Source of the DNA: Pelargonium nanum
Taxonomy: Eukaryota; Streptophyta; Magnoliopsida; Geraniales; Geraniaceae
Reading direction: 5' to 3'
Length of the DNA: 35,965 nucleotides
Assembly (NCBI GenBank): GCA_036897485.1
Contig: JAYMTF010000457.1
Location: 1-35,965 of the forward strand
This document shows positions 22,507 through 35,021 of this stretch, one piece after another. The notes beneath the pieces are model-generated. The model worked only from the letters and a program-made list of their open reading frames with translations, did not search any database and had not been told where the DNA came from. The position numbers and the translations under genes were made by a program. Position 1 is the first letter of the stretch. Each line of letters begins with the position of its first letter.

Positions 22507-25500
22507 ATGTCAGAAGGCCCTATGGCGATTGTCAAACCTGAGGTATGTCACAAATATGATTTGGCGGCTTTATTTTTTATTGTTTTGTGTTCAGTTTCGA
22601 TGATATGTGTAATGGGCTGGTGTATTATTTTCCTTTAGCTGAATACATTTTTCGTCTTACTGATTGGTTCTTAGGCATCATTGTGGTATCTATTATGAAC
22701 ACGTATTCCTTCAATTTAAACATGATAAGAGTCATAAGACAATTTTGATTTTAGTTTTTTCATTGAAATTACTGCTAGGTACTAATAATCCTTGACTATT
22801 GATTCTATTTTCGACTGTCAGTGTGTTTTAGTTTGTTTGTAAATTTGAATTGAATATTTAAGTTTTTTTCCCCAACGGATAAAAATTGATTAATTAGAAT
22901 GCCACCATGGGTAAAGGCCATATTGCTATTATATGGAGGTGTTTATGATTAAGTATATCCAACACTACCTTTATTTTTGTGGCTTTTACATTTTGATCCC
23001 TACTTAGTCTTTTATTATGGTTTTGTGCATCAAGATGAAGTCTTACATTTGGCTGCAAACTGCCGACGGCTCAATCCAACAAGTAGAGCAAGAGGTTGCT
23101 ATGTTTTGCCCCATGATATGCCGAGAGATACTTCAAACAGGCATGGGTTCTTCCAAAAACTATGCTATAACCCTCCCAGACCGAGTCAATCCTGCTATAT
23201 TGGGATTAATACTCGATTACTGTCGATTTCATCAAGTGCCAGGTCACTCTAATAAGGTGTGATATATTTTTGACTTCTGATGTTTTTTCCTTTCTATTTT
23301 CTTAGTTTTTATTCATTTCCTCATTTCTATTTGAAGATATGCTGATGTTTAAGTGAGCTAGAGAAAGGACAAAGCGATACTTACAACCCTTATGGAGGTT
23401 GTAAGAAGATTTTGTTTCCATATTACTTTTTTATTATTTAGAGTATGGGGTTAGTAAGATGGCATAGCTTATGTATGACCTATCTAAGCAATGTAAGTGT
23501 ATTTGTCTATTGTTTTATTTCTCTAGGAGCGCAAATCTTTTGATGAGAAGTTTATTCGGATGGATACAAAAAGGTTGTGTGAATTGACATCCGCTGCTGA
23601 CAGCCTCCAATTAAAGCCTTTGGTCGATCTCACTAGCCGTGCACTTGCTCGAATTATTGAAGGAAAAACTCCTGAGGAGATACGCGAGACATTTCATTTA
23701 CCCGATGATCTCACAGAGGTCTGTTTTGCTTGCAAGAAGTCTGTGATTGATATTTTGCCTATTTTGTCTCTTCTCAAGTACATATCATTTTAACCAGGAG
23801 GAGAAATTGGAGCCTCTGAGAAACATAACTGATGATCCACGTATCCGGCTTTTGAATCGATTATATGCAAGAAAGAGGAAAGAACTGAAAGAAAGAGAGA
23901 GATTGAAGGTAATCATTGTTTCTCTTTTCAGTTTGCATCTTTTCGTATATGTTCTTTTTAATGCCTAAATTTGAATTGTTTACTGGCTAACCTGAATATA
24001 ATAATGCAATCTTGAGCAACTTATTCCTTACACTCAGATTTATGTGAATTAATAGTAAATTTGATTTGTTCAGAATGTTGAGGTTGAGGAGGAGCCTGTG
24101 GATGATCGGTCTGTTGATGATCTATTGTCATTTATAAATGGTGGAAATGGAGGTATATGTGAAATATGTGAAATAATATGGACATATCTGTTTGATCAAC
24201 TTCTTTGGTTGTTCACCATTATATAATCAGTTTTACCCTGTAATATCCTTATTCATCTTTCTCTATATGATAATCCTAGCTGTGTGCATTTTCTCCCTTC
24301 ATAGTAGAAAAAGTTGAATCACAATGTGTGCTAAAGACGGAGATATAAAACCTTGAGCAATAAGCAGTTGTTATTTGATTATTAGGCTGGTAATGTATTA
24401 TTAGAGAAAGATATTCATTTACTCGTACATTAAACATAATTTAATATTTAAGTGTCTATTTCACTTGACGAGGACACTAAATAATTTTGCTTTTGGAAAT
24501 TTCTAAACTAGAGAATGCAAATATAAATTTGAAGTAGTTTTCCCAGTCTGGATCAATATCACTCGACTAGAATTTAGTACACGAGGATTTGTGCAAATTA
24601 ACTGTGGACATGAGGATGGAGTGAAGCGAATTTAAGTCAGCTGAGTGAGTGTCTTGACTATTTGAATTCAACAAGAATATGAAGAAATTGTCGAAATTAT
24701 ATTCTATTGCGCCACCATTGCATGTGTGTTTACATTATATTCAGCATCTCGATTGGAACAACCTATCTATTGCTTTATTAGCATGAAATGTATTAATGGA
24801 CTCCATGGGTTAAATTTAATAATAAGACCAGAATCAGAAATTTCCAAGCACTCGCAAATATTTAAAATAAGCAGGTAAAGTTTATTAAACCAAAAGTTAC
24901 AGGACATGAGTCTATAGCAGGGTTTTATTTTGCTTTTTTATTTCTTTCTGAAGTCACCCTGTTTAATTGAAGTTTTACAGTTTTTATAGTTTATTGAGAT
25001 ATTTCTAAATGACACTGGTTTTACAGATTCAAAGGGTGTTAGAAGTAATAAGCACAAAAAGAAAAATAGGAGAAGAAAAGAACAACAGAAGGACTCCGTT
25101 TTAAACATTGAAAATGGAAGCCATAAGGTCTGCATCCGTGTGTTTATGTATTTGTGCATTGGCATTCAGAAGAATAGTGCGCTGATCTCTTTTTTCTGTT
25201 CAGGGGTCGGATGTGCTTCCATCTAATTGCCACAATGGTGAGGTTAGTGATGTCAAGGCTGGCACTCCTAGTAAGACATCAAAGCTGCAAGATTCTGCAG
25301 CTGTTGCCTCTTCACCTAATAAGACTGATTGTGATGATCTTGATGATTTAGATCCAGCATTGAAGGCAGAACTTGACAGGTCTAATATTGATTTTCTTAC
25401 TTAACTATTTTAAAAGAACATATAGATCAAAATTACCCATATGGCATATAGTCTGTTGTCAGCCATCTTTCTGGGAGGAACAGATGATCTAGAATAAATG

Positions 25501-26064
25501 ACACTGCATGTGTATATGTGGCACGTTGTATCAAAAGTGCATGCAAAAAACTTGGTAAATTAGAAGGGCTTAAAAACACCGGTTGGGGTGGTCTGTCCAA
25601 ATAACATCTGCATCTTCCTCTACTCCCCTCCATGTGGCTTGTCCAAACAGCATTTACATTCTATACTCTTTGTTGGCTGTCCAAATAACATCAGCATCTT
25701 GTACTAAAGTTTTCATTACAATTTTTTTGATATATTAGTGGCCTATATAACAACTATCCTAGCTCAATTGGAGATTATACTCGTGTTTAAGTAGTGTCAA
25801 AGATTAAAGAAAATCAAATGAGTTTGTGCATTTAATATTTAAAATTTTCAACTGGTGAAATATGGAACCTTTATTTTGATGCTCTAAACTTTTATTTCTC
25901 ATTTTTTGTGCAGAGAAGTAGAAGATTTTGCTCGGAGACTGAATTCAGATTGGCCAGAGAGGATGCAGGAAATTTTTTCTTTGGGTCAAGATAGAAGGCA
26001 CATACCGATATCTATAAATGCCAATGGCTCTACCTGTAGGTACACATGTGTGTCCGATCCTTGA
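22507..26064 (+). CDS. ASK21: SKP1-like protein 21 (SCF ubiquitin ligase adaptor family)
   Basis: Eight coding exons: 22507-22542, 23035-23256, 23527-23718, 23798-23908, 24074-24152, 25027-25127, 25204-25379 and 25914-26064. The product is 355 residues (Arabidopsis ASK21 is about 350). The start MSEGPMAIVKPE and the following MKSYIWLQTADGSIQQVE match that protein. Residues 13 to about 80 form the BTB/POZ-like SKP1 N-domain; 87-150 form the SKP1 C-terminal part (DLTSRALARIIEGKTPEEIR), which in SKP1 binds F-box proteins. Beyond 151 is the extension typical of ASK20/21: charged helix RLYARKRKELKERERLK, basic NLS-like KHKKKNRRRK 222-231, and conserved EVEDFARRLNS. By family knowledge SKP1 proteins bridge CUL1 and F-box proteins; ASK21's own role is poorly known. 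An alternative 3' end exists: donor at 26040 joined to acceptor 26517 changes the tail to CRSGREMMIQ with a stop at 26543-26545. Confidence 0.93.
25593..25712. repeat. Short imperfect tandem repeat in SKP1-like intron 7
   Basis: Three copies of a motif like (C/T)TGTCCAAA(T/C)A(A/G)CAT(C/T)(T/A)(G/A)CAT begin near 25593, 25638 and 25677, spaced 45 and 39 bases. They are too diverged and few to call a satellite. Confidence 0.5.
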
Positions 26065-27654
26065 ACTTCTTTAGCTCTGTTTTTCACTTACTGTGTGGTC
26101 ACTGGAAAGAGTGGAGGTAGTAGGAGAAAATTTGGGTCTGCATACAATAGTGTCATACTCCTATCCCTGAATAAGTGTCTACTTCCTCTAATTTTCTTGT
26201 CCCAAAATGAATGTCCACATTCCTTTATTGGTCGGTTAGTTATGCATGAATTACCAACATCCCGAAGATAAATTAGTTAGAATCCCTCGAGAGGGTTTAT
26301 AGGGAGAACACCTACCGAGTCTTTTGGTGGAGATAGTCCGTCCAATTGAATGTTTTGTGCACAATCATTCCATATTTTAAACCCACTTTCGGGGATTTCT
26401 ATCTGCACGGATGTCTTTCTTACTCACTTATAGATAGAAAAGTAAACCGGAACTTCATTTAAATGCGAAGTTTAATCTGACGAGAAAATATTTGGTTCTA
26501 CTGTATACTGTATATAGGTCTGGGCGAGAGATGATGATCCAATAACGTTGAGAATATTTATTCTTCGGAATCATCAGCAGCTCAGCTCAGCGCGGTGCAT
26601 TTGCAGGTGCAACAGCAAATTTTCCTCTGTTGCATATTGTTGGGAGCAACTCTAAAAGAGAGTATCCAATCCAAGGCACCTTGTATTTCAGCTAAATGCT
26701 CTGTATTTCTTTTATTCTTCCTTTTTTCGGGGTTGTTGTTTAAGTTCCTTGTAAATAATTATCATCAGTTTACTTCTGTATGCCTGAAGTTTTGTAGGAT
26801 TCATTGGGATAAACAGATATTGGAATTGATTTAAATTAATTTCCCTTTCACAGATTTACTTGTTCATGGATCAGTCATTTTTAAAGAGATGGGTTTTTTT
26901 GAAAGGTTGTTGAGGAAATGTATCACTTTCATCTTTCAAGTTTCAACTATGAAAATCATGAAAGAATGGTAGTAGTTGGCTTGGTTATGCTATGCTATAT
27001 TTTGAACACAAAATCTTAATTCCATGTTCAACACAAAATCTTAAAGAATCAATCCGAAAGCACTAGAATCATTCTTTACAACTGACAACGATTGTACTTG
27101 GAGTTTAAGATGACCACCATCGGGATATGACCTCTAATTCAACAACAAACTCAAAGGCTGATTTGATGACTTTAGCCAAACCACTTCTAAGTCACTTTTT
27201 TATTTGCAACCATCTCCTACTACCTTTCGCGTTCACCAATAAAAAAACCACCAAAACTACCGCGAATTTATACTGCTCTACAAATTCTAACAACACCTTT
27301 AACTTGCTATTAAAGTAAGGCTCGCTATCATAACGAGAAAGACCGTAATTTGCTATCTGCAAATTCAAAATACTGTTGCCGCTTTGAAAAACAAAAACAA
27401 CCGTATCTGATCAAAAACCTTTAGCCGACTACAAAAAAACCTTAGCAACTCTCGAAACGACAGAAAGAGAGAGACAACTATGTTCAACACAAAATCAACA
27501 AAAAGTAGAAGAAAAATAAAATCTAAAACTTCAAGTTTATAGTAACCAATCCAAATACAAACATTTTTGGAAATAAAACAGTGGCAACAACAACAACAAC
27601 AAAAAATCCTAAAAATCCTAAAATAGCATACTCTGTTTCTCTTCTTCATCTCCA
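26065..27654. other. 3' region of the SKP1-like gene and gap to the membrane protein gene
   Basis: The SKP1-like 3' UTR probably runs to between 26.5 and 26.9 kb; splicing within it is possible (see the alternative acceptor at 26517). The AT-rich remainder to 27654 includes the 3' UTR of the convergent minus-strand gene. No other gene is supported. Confidence 0.45.
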
Positions 27655-28431
27655 TCAATTCTCTTTAGGTTTATCAGAACCAGAAGATGAAGATGAAGAA
27701 TCAGAAGTATAGTACCTCTTGAGAGCTCTAGGAAGATACACAGGCAACAAGAACCCAAACAAATTGAAGCTCCAAAACGCCAAATTGGCCACCGCCAATC
27801 CTCTCCCCATATACAGCCTCCTCGCCGACCCTCCGCTCTCCTTCACCAGCTCTCCGGTCACCCACTCCTCCAGCGTCAGTATTCTCCGAGCGTTGTACGC
27901 CACCGGCACAAAAGCCCTAATCGGCGTCGAGAACCGGTGCGAGAACACGCCCTCCATGAACACCTGGCTCGCCAGGAGGAACACGTGCGGCGCCGCGGCC
28001 TTGACGCCTTCCTTGTCGCCCTCGACGATGCCGTCGAAGATGTACGCCGCCGGGAGGACCAGGCCGACGATCGCGGCGGCGATGACGTAGATCTGGAGGA
28101 CGCGGTTCTTGGGGTCGAAGACGCTGGGCTCGGGGGTGGGGGATAGATTGGGGAAGGCGATTTTGGAGAGGAAGTAGAAGTAGAAGATGGAGGAGAAGAC
28201 GAAGGTGAGGTCGAGGAAGCTGACCATGCCGCTCGCGGCGGAGACGAGGACGACGGCGAGGGCGTTGAGCTGCCGGAATGTCAGGAAGGTTACGCCTATA
28301 CCGGAGGATATTGGTGGTGGTTGTTTTTGGTGGGGTTTTCTTGAGACGTCGTCGTCGTTTTGGAGCTTTTGCTCTGATTCTTGGTCTCTCGGGAGCTGCA
28401 TGTCCGCCGTGGGACCCACCCCGCCTGACAT
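27655..28431 (-). CDS. Plant-specific multi-pass membrane protein (DUF7733 type)
   Basis: A single uninterrupted exon encodes 258 residues. Residues 1-45 are hydrophilic (MSGGVGPTADMQLPRDQ, then HQKQPPP). Hydrophobic stretches lie at about 56-90 (long enough for one or two helices), 112-133, 146-164 and 212-234. The tail is Ser-rich and polar (243-258). The conserved-looking core SHRFSTPIRAFVPVAYNARR (164-183) and LEEWV (187-191) fit my memory of a plant family labelled DUF7733, whose function is unknown. G+C is much higher at 27.95-28.30 kb than in neighbouring sequence, typical of intronless plant genes. The GC-rich stretch creates long but unlikely frames on both strands. The start is the first ATG and gives the family-like N-terminus. 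Family assignment is from memory. Confidence 0.85.
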   Translation of the reverse strand: MSGGVGPTADMQLPRDQESEQKLQNDDDVSRKPHQKQPPPISSGIGVTFLTFRQLNALAVVLVSAASGMVSFLDLTFVFSSIFYFYFLSKIAFPNLSPTPEPSVFDPKNRVLQIYVIAAAIVGLVLPAAYIFDGIVEGDKEGVKAAAPHVFLLASQVFMEGVFSHRFSTPIRAFVPVAYNARRILTLEEWVTGELVKESGGSARRLYMGRGLAVANLAFWSFNLFGFLLPVYLPRALKRYYTSDSSSSSSGSDKPKEN

Positions 28432-28618
28432 TTTTTGTCGATTTTTTTTCTTCCCTGTGGTTTTTCTTCTTCTTCCTATCTCTGTGTAGTTGTGAATTGT
28501 GATGAAGAAGCGAAGGTGAAGCCTGAAGGTGTAATTTTTTTAAGAAAAAAAAAAAGAAAAGATTTTTGAGAAAGTTGATGAAATAAAATGAAAATGAAGG
28601 TGAGGCTGTGAGAGAAGA

Positions 28619-28702
28619 CACGTGGCAGCTTGTGAGGAATTCTGGGGATGAGATTGTCTACGTGGCGATTTTTCGTAAATCAAATTGTCTCATTGCCACG
28701 TA
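28619..28702 (-). promoter_or_regulatory. Cluster of three ACGT-core elements upstream of the membrane protein gene
   Basis: CACGTGGC at 28619-28626, TACGTGGC at 28659-28666 and GCCACGTA at 28695-28702 lie 190-270 bases upstream of the ATG. The ACGTGGC core is the classic ABRE/G-box class bound by bZIP factors; three copies suggest abscisic acid or stress response. Function is inferred from motif type only. Confidence 0.55.
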
Positions 28703-29482
28703 TTCGTTTCTAGTTTGAGTGAAATTAAACTTGATCTAGTTGCTGAACGGAGGATTAACAAAACGTGACATAATCATAATTGAGTTTGAAATTACATGTT
28801 CGAATAATACATGAACTAAGACAAAAGTCTTGAGTTTAGCCTTGCAATTATATGTTTGATTCAACTCAATTACACCCTAGTTACAATCATGACTCAACAA
28901 TTTAGCTCAAATAGTTTAGTTCACCTTTCATTTCCCGTTGGATAATTCAACGTTCTTGCTAATATGCAAATAGGACATGCAATTCAGTGCAAATCACTTA
29001 TCAAGATTCAAGACACTATATAGAGTTAAAGTTTACTTTAATCTAAAATTTTAAGTTAATAGAATATGTGACAAAATAGTACAACATTGAATGGGCATGT
29101 TTGAGTCTGCATTGAAAAGATAAACACAATCATACTGAGAGCGGTCTGAGCAAACTCGGACCAAATGAATTTAGTTCTATCTCTGGTCTATTTTTTAATA
29201 TCTATTTGGTACGGTCTAAATTCAGTTTAAATTGAATGCACAGTTCATGAAGTTTTTGGTTTAAAACAAATTCATGTACCAAATTGAAATTTTTACCTAA
29301 ATAAATTAACTTTGAAAAAGTCCAAAAACTACCCAAATAACCCATTTAAAAATCATAAAATCATTTTTTCCTATCAAAATAATTAACTTAGAGAAAACAA
29401 AACAAACTAATTGGCTACCAAAATTTGCACAACTAGACACTAATTGAAAAATGATATTTTAAACTACAAATAATTAACTGAT
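28703..29482. other. AT-rich intergenic region
   Basis: No gene supported. It separates the 5' side of the membrane protein gene from the 3' end of the zinc-finger gene, whose 3' UTR must lie at its right edge. Confidence 0.5.
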
Positions 29483-32112
29483 CTAACGGGCTTTACGGGC
29501 CTTACGTTTAGCTGGAACTTCCTCCATTAGCAATTTTTCCTGCGCCTTCAAAGCTTCAAGCTCTCTGTGATCGTACCAAGCTTTAACCTAAGAACAAACA
29601 AATAACAATACAAATCATGCAAAACTTTACTCCATCTCTCTCTCCCTTTTTTACTATGTGAATTTTGGTTTAATGTAAACTTCAGTTGGTATGAAGATTG
29701 ACTGCATGCTGCACAACCCAACACGACCACATCTCAAAACAATCTCGTTCAACGGTTCAACACGAACATGACACTTTTAACATGATAATTAAACGAGTCA
29801 TGTTGACACGACACGATTGATACAAACACGACGCATTATGCGTGATAGAACCAACACGTTTGGCATAACACTATCATACACGTTTTATACTGCAAAACTT
29901 ATTTATCACTTTGCATGTAGTACATGCATAATTGCATATGTCTACTTCTTGCATTGTGCATGACTCGAACTTGTGACCTCTAGGTTAATAAAGCTCTAAC
30001 ACCATGTTAGATAGCTGAACTTAAGAGTATAAACCGATAGTTGAAATTATCAGAGATGGTTCATATCCTTATTTGTAATTTTAGAATTGAGTCAACCTAT
30101 AAACATAAGAAAATATAGAAGAGATAGCAGTACCAATTTCTGTTCCACCAAGAAGCTGGCACAAGCAGTTATGTTCGTTTCAAGATCGATCTTCCCAGCT
30201 TCTCCATTAAACACATACTTCTGCACTGACTCGGCCTTTCCAGATAAGAATGTTTTTTCACTTGCATCATTGAGGATGCTGAATAGCTTCTCGGAAGAAA
30301 TTCGCTTGCCAAACTTACCTTGGATAATATCCTGAAAAAGTAATAATGTCGACTAAAAATGGCGAAAATGAATGGTGCATGAAGTCAAACGAACAATGAT
30401 TGTCCACTTACCAAAAGAGAAGAAGCAACCTTTAAAGCTTGGGGCTGAGAAGAAAGATCATGTTTCCGGACAAGTGACGCCAAGGATGCTATAATTGTAG
30501 ATCCAGCAACATCCTGTAAGGTGAAGTCAGGAACATCTAAGTTAAATGGTAGAAAGAGGAACAAATATTATAGTTTTGCGTAATAAAATGCGCTACATTA
30601 GTAATACAAAACCCTATCACTGTGTTAACAATATGAGTACATCATATATACATTTCTTGTTCCGACTAGATCAAATCATGTTCTAAACCTATTGTCCATG
30701 CTATAGATTCAAAGAAAAATATCATTGGACTCAGTTCACACTTTTTATCACTTGATCATTTGTGACCATTAAGAGCAATGACAGAGTCTAAGAGGCAGAT
30801 CGTTTTGGGGACCTATATGCAAGGCATTAATTCTTATTAGCTTGTGAATCATAAAGTCTACATAGACAAAATGATAAATACAAACATAAGACACACAGCC
30901 AAATGGTCATTTGAAAATAATGTTTTTAACTTCAATGTAGCATTTTCAAGGGACACAGTTTCCTTTGCCTTATCCAAAGAGAGCTGCACGCAACAAACTA
31001 TTAGTCTAACGCTAATAAGCGTGGGTAGCTTTCACTTAAAATGGCTTCAAATTCACGAAAATATTTTTACCTGATCCCAGAATGTACGTAACGTATTCCT
31101 ATCTGCAGAAGAATCCTACAAAACGCAAATAAAACAAAAAAATATGTAAAAGTGATTGAGAAATGAAGCAACTTATTATAAAAATGAAATAAAAACCAAC
31201 ACAAGTATAATCAAATAAATGAAGTGTCCATGAGAGGTTAAATTATTCCAGAGCAAAAATTTCATAAGGAAAAATAAGTAAACAGAATGCTTATTTTCTG
31301 GATAATAAACCATACAAGATTTTTTCGCCGATGATCTACACACACGTGTCTTCTGTGGTTGATGGGTGAACAAAATTCTCGGGAACACTTGTCACACTTC
31401 TGCATCTGCACTTCCAGAGGAGATAGCAAGGGCCAACTTGGGAGATCTGCCAAGAATGGTGAGATTAATAAATAAAAAAGCATGACTTATTAATCTGAGC
31501 AGCAGCAGCAGCAGCAAAGACAACATAATCCTCAGGATTGAGGCTAGCTAAATATGGTGGGAGGCATGCATTGTTTCCTTTACTGAATGATGACACTTCT
31601 AAGCTCCAAAATAGTGAAATGTGTATAGAATCCTTAACCTCTATAAACAGGCTAAGAATAGTTTTGAGAATAATAGTCTCAACTCTTCTATTTTTGCAAA
31701 GGGACCCTGCTCGTATTTATATTGACCTACAAATTACGACATATGTTGATAAAGATTACGGATGGAGATGAGTAAACTCCTAAACCAATAAGATTCTACA
31801 ACTCAATTTGATTATAATCAATCTAGTGAATTAGATAGATCGATATTGTCTATTTTGATAATCATCCCGATGCAATTTTGTTGAGAGTGAGACCTTTGGA
31901 ATATGAGATAACACTCTTATTAAGTAACTAATCTATGATTGCAGATTGAAAAAAAAAGAGCAATGAGAAGATTTAGGAGCACCTTGCTGATCTAAAGCAT
32001 GAAGTGATCGGAGCCATTGGACAGGGGTCTCTCCGGCTTTCGAGTAAGAAAGAAAAGGCTCTTTTTTAACTGCTTGTTTGATCATAGATCTTACAGAGTC
32101 AATTGAATTCAT
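29483..32112 (-). CDS. Uncharacterised C2H2-type zinc-finger protein
   Basis: Minus-strand exons: 32112-31983, 31446-31316, 31115-31071, 30983 to 30882 or 30930, 30513-30412, 30331-30134 and 29587-29483. The start MNSIDSVRSMIKQAVKKEPF is followed by WLRSLHALDQQDLPSWPLLSP. The finger is CDKCSREFCSPINHRRHVCVDH, i.e. C-x2-C-x12-H-x4-H, in exon 2. Then come coil-like SLDKAKETVSLENATLK, DVAGSTIIASLASLVRKHDL, a long helical exon 6 (KRISSEEKLFSILNDASEK) and a very basic tail KRKARKARKAR that could be a nuclear signal. Length is about 254 or 270 residues. I recall a plant protein family of this architecture but no named function; RNA-related or nuclear work is only a guess. The exon 4 donor is a problem: the best GT (GTTAAA at 30930) breaks frame, and the first in-frame GT (GTATTT at 30881) adds 16 residues. 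The promoter is shared with eL36. Confidence 0.85.
29697..29890. mobile_element. hAT-like repeat copy in zinc-finger gene intron
   Basis: Repeated strings such as CAACACGAACATGACAC, GACACGACACGATTG and ACACGACGCATTATGCG match the composition and word content of the interior of the element at 10677-11149. Terminal repeats are not recognisable. Just beyond it, 29940-30020 read on the minus strand holds TGGTGTTAGAGC and AAGTTCGAGTC, which resemble A- and B-box words of a tRNA-derived SINE. Confidence 0.5.
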
Positions 32113-33200
32113 TGCACTTGAGTGTCAGAAGCCTTGAGCTTAGCAACTGATTGATATCTACAAACACAAAACCTTCGGATCAACTAACTTACCAGGAAAT
32201 CAATGTGCAAAAAATAAAAGTTAAAATGCTACAAACATAATGCAAGACTATTGACCATGCCCTGCTGTTAACAGTTCATCCTATGTCCATGGATAATACT
32301 ATCAGATTACCCAATTAAACAATCCTAAGAAATTCAGACAGATCAAAACAAAATAAAATTTACAAAATCCTATTTGGAACAAGATAGGGTGACTCAATTT
32401 CCACCAGATACATATATGCAAGTCTAAAAAGTAAATGCATCTAGCAATTAGTTATAGAACTGCTTCACTTATCAGTTGTCACCCTAAAGTTCAAGCATAC
32501 ACAACCAAATATATTAAACAATATGATAAAATGCATTCGCCAATTAACCTATTAGTACTAGAATTGATTCACTAAGACCATGACAGGATAATTATTGCAA
32601 ATACTAAGATAGATGCGGATGAAGATCGAAGAGTCTTATTATTGTGGTTTGATTACCATCTCTAGTGTCTTATTTGCAGAGTCTTAGGCGCATTAGTAAT
32701 CAAATTAATGTGTCATTTGAAATATGCTGTCATCTAAATCTCAATCTCATTCAATTCAGTCAAAACTCAATAAAATTCTCATCAGATCAGCTAAAAAACT
32801 CAGTTTCATAACTGAGGAAAGTAGAATCACAGAGCAATAATTAGAATCACTGTGATCGGTTCAAAAAATGCAAATAGAATTACACAAATCAACAGAGAAA
32901 AGCAAAACAACTAGAACATAAGATATTGTTAACGCTTACAATGGTGTGATCTGTACTGAATACACAATATAAAAAGCTATATTTACACACAAATACACGA
33001 GAACTATATACACGGTGAAGCTTAGAGAGTGGAGTGATTAGTAAGCGAACCAGTGTCGGTGCGAGAGACCGACAATGCAGAAAGGAGAAGAATCTCAGGC
33101 GATCGGCGAAGAATGCAGTCTTCGGGGTTGAGAAAAAGGTTGTTTGGCGGGAGAGAAAATCGCCGAGAAAGTATCAGAAATTAATCGGCAAACTGAGCTT
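32113..33200 (-). other. 5' leader of the zinc-finger gene with probable intron
   Basis: On the minus strand, TTTGTAG|ATATC near 32160 is a good acceptor. A donor near 33015 (CACC|GTGTATAT) would give an intron of about 850 bases in the 5' UTR. The leader exon would then be about 33016-33195, which is purine/pyrimidine-mixed and GC-richer than the intron. No coding is seen in the intron. Confidence 0.5.
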
Positions 33201-33222
33201 CAATGAAGTGACTCGTAAGAAA

Positions 33223-33440
33223 GTATTTATAGGAGAAGAGGACTTAGATTCTCTCTCTTCTGACTTCAAGTCAAACTTAAATTAAGCAGATTCGGTGTTG
33301 GGCCCTTGGTTGAAAATGGGCTCCAACATGGGCTTGAATCTAAAATAGAACTTTTACTAATACGGCGGCGTTTTGTGTAGGGTTTCTCTTCTTCTTGATC
33401 CTAGCTCGCTATAAAAAGAAGCACAAACCCCAAACCCTAG
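33223..33440. promoter_or_regulatory. Bidirectional promoter between zinc-finger and eL36 genes
   Basis: A minus-strand TATA box (CTATAAATAC, 33232-33223) and a plus-strand TATA box (CTATAAAAAG, 33409-33418) are about 180 bases apart. Between them lie three site II words: TGGGCC 33299-33304, TGGGCT 33317-33322 and 33329-33334. Telo-boxes AAACCCTA are at 33432-33439 and, reversed, at 33378-33385. Site II plus telo-box is the standard pairing in plant ribosomal protein promoters (family knowledge), so the zinc-finger gene may be co-regulated with growth. Confidence 0.75.
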
Positions 33441-34310
33441 TTTGTTCTCCAAACCGCATCAAATCTTTGAAGCTCTGAATCAGCGCAAGGTAAGCTTCTC
33501 AGCTCTGTAGCTTCGTTTTCTGTTTGTGTTGTTGATCCTTTCCGCTTTTTGTTTTTGATTTCCAGTAAATTGTAGACTCGGAAAGTGATGATTTTTGTTT
33601 CGTTGCTTAGAAAATGAGAGAAAATTTGTGTATCGATGTCGCCTTTATATTATTATTGATTATCTAGAGTGTGAATTTGATATAGGATTGTTTGTATTTA
33701 TGTATATGCTGCGATTTTTGAAATACTGAAGTATATTAGCTTTTTTGTGTAGTGTTAATTTTTGTTGGTTGCTAAGAAAATGAAAGAATTTGGATAGTAA
33801 TGTTGCGTTTTGTGTCTATGATTGTTTTGTTTGGTTGCTATCACAATGAGCATGAATGTGTTATAGGAGTGGTTTTGTCTATCTATATGCTGAGATGCTT
33901 TAAATACTAAGCATATTAGCTGTTTTTGAACGATTATTGTTCATTGCTAGTGTTTATTTCTGTCTGTATCTCAATTTTTAGAGCCCATTTGAGCAGTTTA
34001 TGAAGTAAATTCTGAATGATGTGACCTGTTTTTGATTTGTTAAAATTACGCGCAGTTAAGTCATTCATTACCATGGAGTTGTTAAGTAGTGACAACATTT
34101 GAGTTATTACATTGTGTTTTTCTGTAGAGCACAACAAAATTATAACTTTTCTGAATAAAATGCTTCCTGCTTTTGTGATCTATAAAACATGATTCTATAG
34201 ATTGAATTGATATTTGTAGTGCTTTGAATTTTGTTGAATGAGTTTCATATCTATGTTACTGTATGTTATATATTCTAATGGTGTTGATGTTGGACTTGTT
34301 GAATCAGGCC

Positions 34311-35021
<711 letters not shown>

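Noticed and set aside
27917..28621. Long Arg/Pro-rich open frame overlapping the membrane protein gene on the same strand
   Set aside because: It is an out-of-frame shadow of the GC-rich single-exon gene. Its composition is low complexity and it has no family likeness; the other frame has clear membrane segments.
29940..30020. tRNA gene suggested by B-box-like GTTCGAGTC
   Set aside because: No cloverleaf can be drawn and the acceptor stem is missing; a SINE remnant fits better.
33034..33285. 83-codon basic open frame on the plus strand
   Set aside because: It lies opposite the probable leader and promoter of the zinc-finger gene, overlaps the reverse TATA box and has no recognisable motif.
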